The notes under the pieces: generated by a model | Databases searched by the model: none | Told to the model about the DNA's origin: nothing | Seen by the model: the letters and a program-made list of their open reading frames with translations, nothing else | Shown here: positions 53,619 through 63,431 of the stretch, one piece after another | How the letters are laid out: each line of letters starts with the position of its first letter | Position numbering within the stretch: position 1 is the stretch's first letter | Source of the DNA: Pseudomonadota bacterium | GTDB lineage: Bacteria; Pseudomonadota; Gammaproteobacteria; Burkholderiales; Burkholderiaceae_B | Direction: 5' to 3' | DNA: 64,000 bases | Assembly: GCA_023423975.1 (NCBI GenBank) | Contig: JAFAEO010000073.1 | Span: 186,001-250,000 of the forward strand | Position numbers and translations under genes: made by a program

Positions 53619-54218
53619 ATGCCGCCATCCAATAAATTTCTGCGCATTATCGCGGTCCTGGTCGGCTGCGTCATCCTGTACGGCTGCTCACGCCCCGCGA
53701 CATTGGCCAATATACATGGGCGCGATCTGACCGGCGCCAAATTTGGCCGAGACTTTTCACTGAACGGCACTGATAGCGCTCGCCATACGCTATCGGATTT
53801 CAGCGGTAAGGTCGTTTTGGTATTTTTCGGATTCACCCAGTGTCCGGACATATGCCCCACCGCGCTATTGCGCGCGGCAAATGTCAAAAAAATGCTTGGC
53901 AAGGACGGTCAGCGCCTGCAGGTATTGTTTATTACCTTGGATCCGGAAAGGGACAATGCGCAATTGCTTGGCAATTATGTGAGCGCCTTTGACCCCACGT
54001 TCCTTGGACTGTATGGCTCGTTGCAAGAGACCCAGCAGACCGCCAAAGAATTCAAGGTCTACTACAAAAAAGTGCCCACCGGATCGTCCTACACCATGGA
54101 TCACTCTGCACTGAGCTACCTGTATGACACCACCGGCCGCCTTCGGATCGCCCTTTCACATACCCAGCCCGACGAGGAGTATGTACAGGATATTCGCAAG
54201 ATATTGGCCCTTGATTAA
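53619..54218 (+). CDS. SCO1/SenC family copper chaperone (lipoprotein)
   Basis: 199-residue membrane-anchored thioredoxin-fold protein that inserts copper into the CuA site of cytochrome oxidase or handles envelope copper. Cu ligands are Cys75 and Cys79 in CPDIC plus His162 in MDHSALSYLYD. The signal has a lipobox-like YGCS (Cys23). AAGGAGG lies four bases before the ATG at 53619. It precedes the PCu(A)C gene by 17 nt, so the two probably act in one pathway. Confidence 0.94.
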   Translation: MPPSNKFLRIIAVLVGCVILYGCSRPATLANIHGRDLTGAKFGRDFSLNGTDSARHTLSDFSGKVVLVFFGFTQCPDICPTALLRAANVKKMLGKDGQRLQVLFITLDPERDNAQLLGNYVSAFDPTFLGLYGSLQETQQTAKEFKVYYKKVPTGSSYTMDHSALSYLYDTTGRLRIALSHTQPDEEYVQDIRKILALD

Positions 54219-54235
54219 TTATTTCGGAGAATGTT

Positions 54236-54697
54236 ATGTCTTTATTTTTCAATGCATTGGTTGCCCTGCTGTCCACGTTTATGGTTGTATCGACAGCTTA
54301 TGCGCAAGTAAGAGTGGACGATCCCTGGGTGCGCGCCACCGTCCCACAACAGACTACCACTGGCGCGTTCATGCGGTTAACCGCAAAATCAGACAGTAAG
54401 CTGGTGAGTGCTGCTTCACCAGTCGCCGATCATGTTGAGCTGCACAAGATGACGATGGAAAGCGACATCATGAAAATGCGTCAAATTCCGGAACTTGCAT
54501 TAGTAGCCGGTCAACCAGTCGCCCTTGAGCCAGGCGGCTATCACATCATGTTGATCAATCTGAACAAACAAATCAGCGAAGGAAACGTTATCCCTATGAC
54601 GCTGACCTTCGAAGACAAGGACGGCAATCGTACGCAAATGCAGATCCAGGCCACTGCCCGATCCCTGCATAGCGGTCACAGCAAACATCAACAGTAA
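54236..54697 (+). CDS. PCu(A)C family copper chaperone
   Basis: 153 residues with a signal peptide (LVALLSTFMVVSTAYAQ) and the H-M-X-M Cu(I) site: VADHVELHKMTMESDIMKMR followed by GGYHIMLINL. PCu(A)C delivers copper to SCO or CuA. CGGAG lies six bases before the ATG. It sits between SCO and the PepSY protein in one operon, which is a recurring arrangement for oxidase copper loading. Confidence 0.94.
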   Translation: MSLFFNALVALLSTFMVVSTAYAQVRVDDPWVRATVPQQTTTGAFMRLTAKSDSKLVSAASPVADHVELHKMTMESDIMKMRQIPELALVAGQPVALEPGGYHIMLINLNKQISEGNVIPMTLTFEDKDGNRTQMQIQATARSLHSGHSKHQQ

Positions 54698-54709
54698 GAG
54701 CACATCGTT

Positions 54710-56092
54710 ATGTCACACTCAGCACCCATATCCACAAAGGCGGCAGCGATCAATTTTCTGCGCAGGATCCATTTTTATATCGGCCTTTTTATTGCACCCT
54801 TCATATTCGTAGCGGCATTGACAGGAACGCTTTATGTATTGACGCCACAACTTGAAAATGCCATTTATGCAGATGCTCTTTATGTCAATCCGCAAAGTAC
54901 CGCCAGGCCGCTCTCTGAGCAAATTGAAGCCGCACAACACCATGCTGGCCAGCAGGCGAAAATCTATGCAGTCAGGCCCGCGCCCGAGGCGCGCTATACG
55001 ACACGCGTGCAATTTGCCGATGCCAGTTATGGGGCGTCGGAGTCCAGAGCCATTTTTGTCGATCCCTATACCCTTCAGATAAAAGGCGACATGATGGTCT
55101 ATGGCACCAGCGGCGTGCTGCCGATTCGCTTATGGCTGGACAAGGCGCATCGCACCCTGCTGCTGGGCGATCTGGGCAGAAACTACAGCGAGCTGGCTGC
55201 CTCCTGGTTATGGGCTGCTGCACTGGGAGGACTGCTGCTTTGGTTCAGCACCCGCGCGTCGCGCAAGACGGCAAAAAAGGAAAGCACTTTCCTGAAAAAT
55301 CGCCATTGGCACACAACGCTGGGCCTGGTGCTCTTTGTAGGCCTGATCTTTGTATCGGTGACGGGCCTGACCTGGTCGCGCTGGGCAGGAGACAATATCA
55401 ACCAATTGCGCGCCGACATGGGATGGCTCACGCCACAGGTCAACACCTCGCTGGCTCACGACGCGCACGCCATGCATGCAGACCCGCATGCAGAACACCA
55501 TGCCGCCATGGCGGGTACAACGCAGTCGATACAAGACTGGCCACGGGTCGTTGCCGCAGCCAGAGAGGCCGGAATCCGTACCGGAATGATAGAAATTCGC
55601 GCCCCCAAAGAGCCAGGCAAAGCCTGGACGGTCACGGAAGTTGATCGTCGCTGGCCCACACAGGTTGATGCGGTTGCCGTCAACCCGCAAGACTTCAGTA
55701 TCGTTGATCGGACCGAATTCAATACCTTTCCTTTGGTGGCCAAGCTGACCCGATGGGGCGTGGATGCGCATATGGGAATATTGTTCGGTCTGCCCAACCA
55801 GCTGTTGCTGATCGCTTTCGGTATCGGGCTTTGTGTGATGACCGGGCTGGGGTATCGCATGTGGTGGCTACGCCGGCCGGTCGCTTCCGGGCCCAATCCG
55901 GCAAGAACGCTCGTTGCCGCCTGGATGAGTTTGCCGACAGCACTCAAAGTAATTTCATTTGTGATTGCCGGCCTGTTGGGTTATGCCCTGCCCCTGATGG
56001 GTATTAGCCTGCTGGCGTTCATTGTGATCGACATTGTCCGCTGGAAATTGGGCAAAAACCAGTCTGCTGTTATGTTGCGCAGCGGCACCTGA
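54710..56092 (+). CDS. PepSY-associated TM helix protein with His-rich loop
   Basis: 460 residues with four main membrane helices: HFYIGLFIAPFIFVAALTGT, SWLWAAALGGLLLWFS, HTTLGLVLFVGLIFVSVTGL and two near the C-terminus. The periplasmic loops carry PepSY-like domains. At residues 250-264 a His-rich segment (HDAHAMHADPHAEHH) with adjacent Met may bind copper. Related proteins reduce metal or siderophore complexes at the inner membrane. It is the last gene of the DUF2946-SCO-PCu(A)C operon, so copper handling is the simplest role (inference). Confidence 0.88.
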   Translation: MSHSAPISTKAAAINFLRRIHFYIGLFIAPFIFVAALTGTLYVLTPQLENAIYADALYVNPQSTARPLSEQIEAAQHHAGQQAKIYAVRPAPEARYTTRVQFADASYGASESRAIFVDPYTLQIKGDMMVYGTSGVLPIRLWLDKAHRTLLLGDLGRNYSELAASWLWAAALGGLLLWFSTRASRKTAKKESTFLKNRHWHTTLGLVLFVGLIFVSVTGLTWSRWAGDNINQLRADMGWLTPQVNTSLAHDAHAMHADPHAEHHAAMAGTTQSIQDWPRVVAAAREAGIRTGMIEIRAPKEPGKAWTVTEVDRRWPTQVDAVAVNPQDFSIVDRTEFNTFPLVAKLTRWGVDAHMGILFGLPNQLLLIAFGIGLCVMTGLGYRMWWLRRPVASGPNPARTLVAAWMSLPTALKVISFVIAGLLGYALPLMGISLLAFIVIDIVRWKLGKNQSAVMLRSGT

Positions 56093-56156
56093 CCAAGCGC
56101 ACGAGGGGCAGATAAAACATCACACAGATGCTCCCTCGAGCGCTTTAGTAGAGAGA

Positions 56157-56187
56157 CGAAGCTGGCCGAATAAGCTGGCCAGCTTCG
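56157..56187. repeat. 11-bp hairpin between convergent genes
   Basis: CGAAGCTGGCC (56157-56167) and GGCCAGCTTCG (56177-56187) with a 9-nt loop; the palindrome AGCTGGCCAGCT lies inside. It sits between the PepSY gene and the convergent HIT gene and could act as a bidirectional terminator, but no T-run follows. Confidence 0.55.
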
Positions 56188-56269
56188 ATATGACATTGGC
56201 CTCGCGGCTGAAAAAATCAATTCCCTGTTGTTACTTGCCCGCGCGCCACACTGAAAAACACTGATATTA

Positions 56270-56737
56270 TTAAACTGCCAGAGCGCTCTTCAGTAGCTCG
56301 GCCTGCCCGATTAGCTCGCCCCAGGAAGCCTGCGGCGCATTAACAAAGCGAAGATCCTTTTGCTCAATATATGCCGTTGAAGTGATGTCCGCATGGCCGA
56401 TTAAAGGCACCAGATGCGCATGTACATGGGCAATATCGCTGCCGGTGAAAACAAAACCGACACGCTCTACTTTGTGAACAGCCTTCATGGCCCTGGCAAG
56501 CCGCTGTCCAAGCTGCATCATGCGGGCAGCGAGGTCCGAAGAGAGATCGTCGAAATAGGCATGATGCGTGCGTGGGATAAGTTGCACATGCCCTGGTCGT
56601 ATGGGATTGATATCCAGGAAAGCCAGAAAGTCATGATCTTCGTACACGATATGCGCAGGAGCCTTCCTGTTTGCAATTGCGCAAAACAGGCATGCGCTGG
56701 TGGAGGTTTCTTCTTCGAAATTTGAGTGAGGCGGCAT
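56270..56737 (-). CDS. HIT family nucleotide-binding protein
   Basis: 155-residue HIT-domain protein with the catalytic signature HVHAHLVPL near residues 110-118 and the N-terminal CLFCAIANRKAPAHIVYEDH. The CxxC may bind zinc, as in Hint-type proteins. It lies 123 nt downstream of the YdeP-type gene on the same strand. Activity is probably hydrolysis of a nucleotide amidate or dinucleotide; the exact substrate is unknown. Confidence 0.92.
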   Translation of the reverse strand: MPPHSNFEEETSTSACLFCAIANRKAPAHIVYEDHDFLAFLDINPIRPGHVQLIPRTHHAYFDDLSSDLAARMMQLGQRLARAMKAVHKVERVGFVFTGSDIAHVHAHLVPLIGHADITSTAYIEQKDLRFVNAPQASWGELIGQAELLKSALAV

Positions 56738-56860
56738 AAGCGTCGGTTTAAAAAAAAATTGAGAAGTAATTCATTTTTCGAGATGCGTCGTTCATGAGAG
56801 TGTCTTAGCCATGCTTTGACACAACCTCATGAAGTCTTAAGCTCAAAGTAGTGCTCTCCC

Positions 56861-59149
56861 TCAAATCAAATGATTTTGTTTGGCGCTACGTGTAACCCTT
56901 ACCGGCACCGACTTGTAAGACGGCGTTCCGCTATCCTGATCAAAATAATCCAGTGGTACGAGCACATTGGCTTCGGGATAATAGGCGCCGACCGAACCGG
57001 ATGCAATGTCGTAGGCAATCACGGTAATACCGGTCATGCTGAGCTTTCTTTCCGAAACGACGGTTTCAATATCGACAAGATCACCATGTTCCAGGCCTTG
57101 CTTTTCCAGATCAATGTCATTCATGAACAACACATCTCTGCGCCCAAACACCCCTCTGTAGCGATCATCCAGCGCATATACGGTCGTGTTGTATTGGTCA
57201 TGGCTACGCAGCGTGATGAGACGCAGTACATCACCACCCTCTACGTTGGCGTCCTCGCTGACGCCTTGGAATACAGAAAACATGGCCTTGCCCGTTTCTG
57301 TTGGCCATTTACGTTCTGTCGGCGGCAATGGCATGCGAAATCCGCCGGGAATTCTGATTCGCTTATTGTAGTTGTCGAAACCGGGAATGGTTTTCTCGAT
57401 CAAATCACGAATGGCATCGTAGTTGCTTACCAGATCCTGCCACGAGACCTTGCTTTGCGGCAACGTTGCCATGGCCATGCCGGCGACGATTGCCGGCTCG
57501 GATTTGAGAAACTCCGAAGCCGGTTTTAACTTGCCCGATGAGGCATGCACCATGGACATGGAATCCTCTACTGTCACGGACTGTCGCTCGCCTGCCTGAA
57601 TATCAAGTTCAGTACGGCCCAGGCATGGAAGTATCAGAGTTTCCCTGGCCACAAGCAGATGCGAGCGATTCAGTTTTGTACCGATGTGTACGCTCAAGTC
57701 CAGCTGCTTCATTGCCTGAAACGACTGCTCGGGATCGGGCAATGCAACGGCGAAGTTTCCACCCAGACAAATCAGTGCTTTTGATTTTCCCTCAATCATT
57801 GCCTGCATTGCTCTTACCGAATCATGCCCATGCTCTTGAGGAGGCGCAAATCCGAATACCGCTTCAATATTCTGCAGAAACTGGCTTGACGGCTTTTCGG
57901 TGATGCCGACAGTGCGATTGCCCTGTACATTGGAATGTCCACGCAACGGGCAAATGCCTGCCCCCGGTTTGCCAAAATTGCCGCGCATCAGAAGCAAATC
58001 GGCAATCAAACGAACATTCGCCGTACCTTTATTGTGCTGTGTAATGCCCATGCCATAGGAGACGATCGTGGCCCGGGATTTGGCATAGGCGGCTGCCACT
58101 TGCTCCAGGTCGGCACGCGGCAAACCGCTCTCTTTCTCTATCCTTTCCCAGGACGTGTCACGCAGATCGTCAGAGAACTGAGCAAATCCTTGTGTATGCT
58201 CTGCAATAAAATCGTGATCAATGACATTCTGATCTGTCTCATCCAATGCCAAAAGCGCTTTCATGATGCCTTTGAGCGCCGCCGAATCTCCGCCTGATTT
58301 CACTTGATAATACGATGACGCAATTCTGGTCGAACTGTAGGTTGCCATCTCGACCACGCTCTGGGGATCGGTAAAGCGCTCCAGCGCTCTTTCTTTCAAT
58401 GGATTCAGGACGATAATAGGTACGCCCCGTCGTGAAGCCTCATGTAGCGTACCCATCATCCTCGGGTGGTTAGTGCCGGGATTATGCCCGATTGAGATAA
58501 TCAGTTCCGTATCGTCAAAATCGTCCAGCGATACGGTCCCTTTGCCTATTCCGATTGAGCGTGGCAATCCCACGCTGGTCGCTTCATGGCACATATTGGA
58601 GCAGTCTGGAAAATTGTTCGTACCAAACTCACGGGCATAAAGCTGAAAAAGATAGGCTGCTTCGTTAGACGCCCGGCCAGAGGTATAGAACTCTACCTGG
58701 TTCGGCGACAGTCCCTGCAGAACCGTACCGATACGCTCAAACGCAGCACCCCAGCTTACTGGGCGCAATGTGTCCGTTTCACGATCATAGGATAACGGCT
58801 GCGTCAGGCGACCATAATTTTCCAATTCATAATCGGTTTTTTTCAACAGCGAGGTCACCGTATTCTGTGCCAGAAAATCTGCGGTAGCGCGTTTTTTCGT
58901 TGCCTCCCAGGTCACCGCTTTTGCGCCATTCTCGCAAAACTGAAACGTGGAGCGATGTTCTTTGTCAGGCCAGGCACAGCCGGGGCAATCAAAGCCCATT
59001 GGCTGGTTAGTGCGCATCAGCGTGACAGGCGCTTCCATCATATCCATTTGCGTTCGGACAGCGACAGCGGTTGCCTTGAGCGCCCCCCAGCCACCCGCCG
59101 GCGCATCGTAGGGGCGTATGCCCGGTACCTCACGTCTTTTTGTAGTCAT
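56861..59149 (-). CDS. FdhF/YdeP family molybdopterin oxidoreductase
   Basis: 762 residues of the YdeP-type family related to formate dehydrogenase FdhF, with a bis-MGD active site. The N-terminus carries the Fe-S cysteine pair in DCPGCAWPDKEHRST, then FYTSGRASNEAAYLFQLYAR and DCSNMCHEATSVGL (CxxxC-type), and the substrate/MGD regions follow (SIGHNPGTNHPRMMG, PLRGHSNVQGNRTVG). Known YdeP is linked to acid resistance; electron partner unknown. The DyP gene precedes it by 42 nt in the same operon. Confidence 0.92.
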   Translation of the reverse strand: MTTKRREVPGIRPYDAPAGGWGALKATAVAVRTQMDMMEAPVTLMRTNQPMGFDCPGCAWPDKEHRSTFQFCENGAKAVTWEATKKRATADFLAQNTVTSLLKKTDYELENYGRLTQPLSYDRETDTLRPVSWGAAFERIGTVLQGLSPNQVEFYTSGRASNEAAYLFQLYAREFGTNNFPDCSNMCHEATSVGLPRSIGIGKGTVSLDDFDDTELIISIGHNPGTNHPRMMGTLHEASRRGVPIIVLNPLKERALERFTDPQSVVEMATYSSTRIASSYYQVKSGGDSAALKGIMKALLALDETDQNVIDHDFIAEHTQGFAQFSDDLRDTSWERIEKESGLPRADLEQVAAAYAKSRATIVSYGMGITQHNKGTANVRLIADLLLMRGNFGKPGAGICPLRGHSNVQGNRTVGITEKPSSQFLQNIEAVFGFAPPQEHGHDSVRAMQAMIEGKSKALICLGGNFAVALPDPEQSFQAMKQLDLSVHIGTKLNRSHLLVARETLILPCLGRTELDIQAGERQSVTVEDSMSMVHASSGKLKPASEFLKSEPAIVAGMAMATLPQSKVSWQDLVSNYDAIRDLIEKTIPGFDNYNKRIRIPGGFRMPLPPTERKWPTETGKAMFSVFQGVSEDANVEGGDVLRLITLRSHDQYNTTVYALDDRYRGVFGRRDVLFMNDIDLEKQGLEHGDLVDIETVVSERKLSMTGITVIAYDIASGSVGAYYPEANVLVPLDYFDQDSGTPSYKSVPVRVTRSAKQNHLI

Positions 59150-59191
59150 AGGACCTCCTGCACAACGGTGAGCAACGCAAATGAAAACTGA

Positions 59192-60172
59192 TTAAACAGA
59201 TGAAGCCTGTACGCTTTCTGTTTCGACCGGCTTGCATGAAGCGAGCGACTCAAGCAGCGTAGCGGATGGGACAAAAAACAGCGTACCGGTAACGGCGCGG
59301 CTAAAATCGAGTAGCCGATCGTAGTTACCGGCAGGCCGTCCGACAAACATATTTTCCAGCATGGTTTCGATGATACTCGGCGTACGCGCATAGCCAACAA
59401 AGTAAGTGCCAAACTCACCCATGCCCGGTCTGCCAAAAGGCATGTTGTCTCTGATGATCTTCAATTCGCGTCCGTTTTCTTCTACGGTCGTCAGTGCGCT
59501 GTGGGAATTGGTCGGTTTGACGTCTTCGTCAAGCTCAATATTGGCAAATTTGCTGCGGCCGATGACCTTTTCCTGCTGCTCAACGGTAAGCGCATTCCAG
59601 GCGTTCATATCGTGCAGGTATTTTTGCACCAGTACGTAACTGCCACCAGCAAACGTTTGATCCTCGTCCCCGATAACGGTGTAGTCTTCGGCCTCTCGGC
59701 CTGTGGGGTTTTCAGTGCCATCGACAAAGCCGATGATGGCACGCTGATCGAAATAACGGAATCCGTGTACTTCGTCGATCACCGTCACGGCATCGCCAAG
59801 TTTTGAGATCAATTGAGTAGCAAGCTCGAAACACATATCCATTTCGTCGGCGCGAATATGCAGTAGCAGATCTCCAGGCGTGGACACGGCTATCCGCTCT
59901 CCCGATCCGATGGCCTTGAAAGGATGCAATTGCATTGGCCGCGGCTGGCCAAACAGCCGATCCCATGCATCGGAGCCAAATCCGCAAACACAGCTTAACC
60001 CGCTAGCCGGAAAGCGTGTACCCACTGAACGCACCAGGCCTTCCACATCTTCGCACCAGGCGCGCACCGTCTCAAGATGCTCGCTGTCTTGAGCTATGGT
60101 TGCAACGATGAATATTGCGTTACGGGTTACGGGATTGGATACCGCCTGGGGTTCATTGATAGAAGTATTCAT
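59192..60172 (-). CDS. DyP-type peroxidase (YfeX-like)
   Basis: 326-residue heme peroxidase of the DyP family. GFVDGTENPTGREA carries the distal GxxDG motif, and the proximal His is probably in TNSHSALTT. The end FVGYARTPSIIETMLENMF resembles YfeX. The start at 60172 is chosen because AGGAA lies just upstream; an in-frame codon at 60256 would add 28 residues. It is cytosolic, with no Tat signal. It shares a transcript with the YdeP-type gene. Confidence 0.93.
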   Translation of the reverse strand: MNTSINEPQAVSNPVTRNAIFIVATIAQDSEHLETVRAWCEDVEGLVRSVGTRFPASGLSCVCGFGSDAWDRLFGQPRPMQLHPFKAIGSGERIAVSTPGDLLLHIRADEMDMCFELATQLISKLGDAVTVIDEVHGFRYFDQRAIIGFVDGTENPTGREAEDYTVIGDEDQTFAGGSYVLVQKYLHDMNAWNALTVEQQEKVIGRSKFANIELDEDVKPTNSHSALTTVEENGRELKIIRDNMPFGRPGMGEFGTYFVGYARTPSIIETMLENMFVGRPAGNYDRLLDFSRAVTGTLFFVPSATLLESLASCKPVETESVQASSV

Positions 60173-60829
60173 ATGTTCCTGATGTACGGGCAAAGGATAG
60201 ATTGATAACATTACAGCCGTCAGCCTGAATGAACTGCGGATGAAGAAGGCGCTCATGTCAAAAGCACGATAACGTCAGTCTGGAGAACCAGATGCTCTTG
60301 GTTATTACGTCACAGCGTTGCCTTGATTTTACGTTTTATCGTGATAATAAGTCGCGTGCAAATTCATCCCGTCGCAATTTCATAGACAGGGCCGATCCGA
60401 TGTAGGTAGCCAACCCGATAGATGAGGCGAGCACCGGACGACAACAGCAAAGGCCTATAGGCAAGGGATGCGGCATGTTGATTTGATTGCAGTATGTGAA
60501 GCAGTTTCTCACCAACGACACAATAGTGACAAAACACGGCACAACCAGGCCTGTTTCAGAATCAATCCAGATTTATTCATTATTTATTATTTATTATTCA
60601 GATACACGCCAAAGCACTGGCGGTTTGGGGGTACCCATCATATTGTCTGTAATCACGCCACAAACATTTATTCGCGAACTGCCAGATGGGAAACCCCAAT
60701 TGGTGGGTGCTCCAGCTTAATGATCAAGAAAAAGTGCCATGCCGATCTTGTTGGATGGGCATGGAAGACAAGTCAAGATCCGATTCAGGCATCCTAACAC
60801 ATCGGATTGAAGATAAATAATGACGTTGA
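60173..60829. other. Intergenic region
   Basis: 657 nt. A repetitive AT-rich tract (TTATTTATTATTTATTATTC) lies near 60577-60600. A plus-strand frame at 60487-60720 with a fair-looking C-terminus lacks a start with SD, and I leave it uncalled. An ATCCGAT/ATCGGAT hairpin (60778-60807) lies just downstream of the lipoprotein gene, without a T-run. Confidence 0.5.
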
Positions 60830-61249
60830 TTAGCCGCCGACCTTGCAGTCCTTGACAAGAACGTTACCAACGGTGGAAGCCTGACCCATTCCGCCCTGTC
60901 GCGCGTCCTGGGTAAGCATTTTCCCGTCAACTGAACCTACGTTTTCACGCGTGAATTTGTCGGTGGTCCACGTATATCCATTTCCACGGAATGTATTGCC
61001 TACCATGTCGGCGTTGCTGGTGGTGGCACGTGTGAGCTCCATCGCCTGGTTGGCAAAAACAACTTTGGCGGCCAGCGGCTCTTCACCCTGGAAAGTGTAC
61101 TGAACGCTTACAGGTTGGGTGTTGCCCTGACCGCAGCTATATTCGACTGTTTGCTGCGACAAATCCTTGCCGTTTTCATTTGACGTTGAACATGCTGCCA
61201 ATCCAGTACATAAAAGCACGCCCGCAAAAATTTTGAGTTTATGAGTCAT
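60830..61249 (-). CDS. Hypothetical lipoprotein, possible MliC-like
   Basis: 139 residues: signal MTHKLKIFAGVLLCTGLAAC with lipobox LAAC, and a beta-rich mature domain of about 115 residues with a Cys pair (YSCGQGNTQPVSVQY near the start, VLVKDCKVGG at the end). The layout recalls MliC-type lysozyme inhibitors, but the motif match is weak. AGGAC precedes the ATG. Stands alone between longer intergenic regions. Confidence 0.6.
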   Translation of the reverse strand: MTHKLKIFAGVLLCTGLAACSTSNENGKDLSQQTVEYSCGQGNTQPVSVQYTFQGEEPLAAKVVFANQAMELTRATTSNADMVGNTFRGNGYTWTTDKFTRENVGSVDGKMLTQDARQGGMGQASTVGNVLVKDCKVGG

Positions 61250-61779
61250 AAATGGTCCTTTTTTTTCAAATCCAGGCATAAAACCTGCTCTTGAATTTTT
61301 ATACCATCGCGACTTTGCAACACCTGTAAACGTTCGTGCCTAATTGAAAATATTCATGGCAAAACAAGAACCAGGATTTATTTCAATACGAATATATGAT
61401 TTTTTGAATTTTCCATTAAAAAGTCCTCTCACGACCCTCCATCTTTGTCATGCGGTAATGAAGCTGGCCTGCTCTCCTCACATAGACGCGCAAATTTGCT
61501 CAAGCATGGCCCTGCCGCCTTCAAAAACTTCCATCCATACCGTGGCGAAAGGCGCTTGAGGAACCAGAGGATCCCTCGCTAAAAATCATGAGATGCTCAG
61601 TAATGGGCTGAAGTACCTGGCAGGCACCCATGTCTCCCATTCCATTGCCTTGGCGCAACACATTGCCTGGCACAACACTTTATCGTTGCCCGGTCTATAT
61701 TTCATTTATGATATGATGTTGCGTATAAATATATTACCTATAGATATAAAGAAAAAAGCCAACCTACCAGGGAGATAAT
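61250..61779. other. Intergenic region upstream of sorA
   Basis: 530 nt. The segment 61695-61770 is AT-rich and should hold the sorA promoter (TATAAATATATTACCTATAG and similar). No gene is supported; plus-strand frames at 61344 and 61593 lack SD sites. Confidence 0.5.
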
Positions 61780-63006
61780 ATGGAAAAACTGACTAATTCA
61801 AGCCGCCGCCAGATGCTGATCTCAACAGGCAGCATCGCAGCAATGGCGGGACTGGCCGGCGTAGCTCGCGCCGATCTTGGCAAGCCGGACCCCGGCGCTG
61901 GCGGCACAGCCCCCAAGTCTTTACCAAGCTATGCCAGTTGGAAAGATGCCGACAGCATGATCGTCCATAGTGCGAACACAATAGAAACCAAGCGAACGGC
62001 CTTTGGAAGCAGCGTCATCACGCCAACAAATCGCCTGTTTGTGCGCAACAACGTGGCCCCGCCAACCGACGCCAGCATGATGAAAGAGCCCGACAGCTGG
62101 ACGCTTGAAGTTAGCGGCGTTGCCAAGCCTCGCAGCTTCACCGTGGCTGAGCTCAAAAAGCTGGGCCTGGCGGCCGTACCCATGGTCCTGCAGTGTTCAG
62201 GCAATGGCCGCGCCTGGTTTCCCCATAAACCCAGCGGTACGCAATGGACGGTAGGCGCCGCCGGCTGCGTCGTTTTTACCGGCGTGCCGGTCAAAGCGCT
62301 GCTGGAAGCCGTGGGCGGCATGAGCGAAGGCATGGTTTACATGACCAGCACGGGTGGCGAAGCCATTCCGCAAGGCCTGGACCCCAACACCCTTCGGGTC
62401 GAGCGCTCGGTGCCGATTTCAGCCATGGAAGACGCCATCCTGGCGTGGGAGATCAACGGCGAGGCCCTGCCGCTGGCGCACGGCGGCCCCTTGCGCATCA
62501 TCGTTCCCGGCTATACCGGCGTGAACTCCATCAAGTACATCAAGCAACTGGCATTTACCAAAGAGCAGTCGCCGGCCAAAATACAGCAAACCAGCTATCG
62601 CTGGACGCCTGTAGGCGAAAAACCCAGTCCCAAGGACGAATCCATTTGGGAACTGCCGGTCAAGTCCTGGATCAACTTCCCCTCCGATCCGGAGCAAACC
62701 GTTGCCGCCGGGCGTGTGCAGATCAGCGGTATTGCCATGGGCGGAATGACAGCGGCCAAGTCCATCGAAGTCTCCGTCAATGGTGGCAAAGACTGGCAGA
62801 AAGCCGAGTTCGTCGGGCCTGACCTGGGCAAGTACGCCTGGCGTGAGTTTGTGTTCAGTGCCGACCTGGCTGCTGGTACGCACGAGCTGGCCTGCCGGGC
62901 TACCAACGAGGCGGGCGATACGCAGCCCGAAGCACGTCGCGAAAATAATCGCGGTTATATCAACAACAGCTGGCGCGACCACATGGTCTCGATCAAAGTC
63001 GCCTGA
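61780..63006 (+). CDS. sorA: Sulfite dehydrogenase molybdenum subunit SorA
   Basis: 408-residue exported molybdoenzyme of the sulfite oxidase family. A Tat signal (SRRQMLISTG) opens the protein. The Moco-binding cysteine is Cys139 in VLQCSGNGRAWF, and GGPLRIIVPGYTGVNSIKY and the C-terminal Mo-co dimerisation domain (VEVSVNGGKDWQKAEF-like) are visible. It oxidises sulfite to sulfate in the periplasm. SorB cytochrome c follows after 8 nt, so SorAB heterodimer function is strongly suggested. Confidence 0.93.
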   Translation: MEKLTNSSRRQMLISTGSIAAMAGLAGVARADLGKPDPGAGGTAPKSLPSYASWKDADSMIVHSANTIETKRTAFGSSVITPTNRLFVRNNVAPPTDASMMKEPDSWTLEVSGVAKPRSFTVAELKKLGLAAVPMVLQCSGNGRAWFPHKPSGTQWTVGAAGCVVFTGVPVKALLEAVGGMSEGMVYMTSTGGEAIPQGLDPNTLRVERSVPISAMEDAILAWEINGEALPLAHGGPLRIIVPGYTGVNSIKYIKQLAFTKEQSPAKIQQTSYRWTPVGEKPSPKDESIWELPVKSWINFPSDPEQTVAAGRVQISGIAMGGMTAAKSIEVSVNGGKDWQKAEFVGPDLGKYAWREFVFSADLAAGTHELACRATNEAGDTQPEARRENNRGYINNSWRDHMVSIKVA

Positions 63007-63014
63007 GGAAAAAA

Positions 63015-63347
63015 ATGAAGCATGTTGTATTGTCGGCCGCGGCGGCCGTTTTATGGATGGGCGTTGCAGGCACCAGTTTTGCCGCTGACGCTGATCTGGA
63101 GAAGGGCAAAGCCCTGTTCTTAACGAATGCAGCGCCTGCCTGTGCCGTGTGCCATACCCTGAAAGACGCGGGCTCAGCCGGCACCATCGGCCCCGATCTT
63201 GATGAGCTGAAACCCGATGCGGAACGCATTAAGAAGGTCTTGCAGGAAGGCATGGGCGTGATGCCGTCCTATGCCGACTCTCTGGACGACGCATCCAGAG
63301 ACGCCATCGCCGCCTATGTCGTTCATGCGACAGGTGGCGGGAAATAG
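63015..63347 (+). CDS. sorB: Sulfite dehydrogenase cytochrome c subunit SorB
   Basis: 110-residue monoheme cytochrome c with a signal peptide (MKHVVLSAAAAVLWMGVAGT, ending SFA). The heme site is CAVCH (Cys43, Cys46, His47) and a likely Met ligand lies in GMGVMPSYADSL. It takes electrons from SorA and passes them to the respiratory chain. Starts 8 nt after sorA; a strong terminator follows. Confidence 0.92.
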   Translation: MKHVVLSAAAAVLWMGVAGTSFAADADLEKGKALFLTNAAPACAVCHTLKDAGSAGTIGPDLDELKPDAERIKKVLQEGMGVMPSYADSLDDASRDAIAAYVVHATGGGK

Positions 63348-63431
63348 ATAAATCACGACTTGCTCAATGGAGCATTGATGTAAGTGAGCTATTTGCTAGT
63401 ATGCCTGTAGTCCAGAAACGATTAAGCAGAC

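Noticed and set aside
60487..60720. 77-codon frame ending FIRELPDGKPQLVGAP
   Set aside because: The end looks coding, but the start is a TTG without SD and the middle runs through an AT-rich repeat tract. Possibly a gene fragment.
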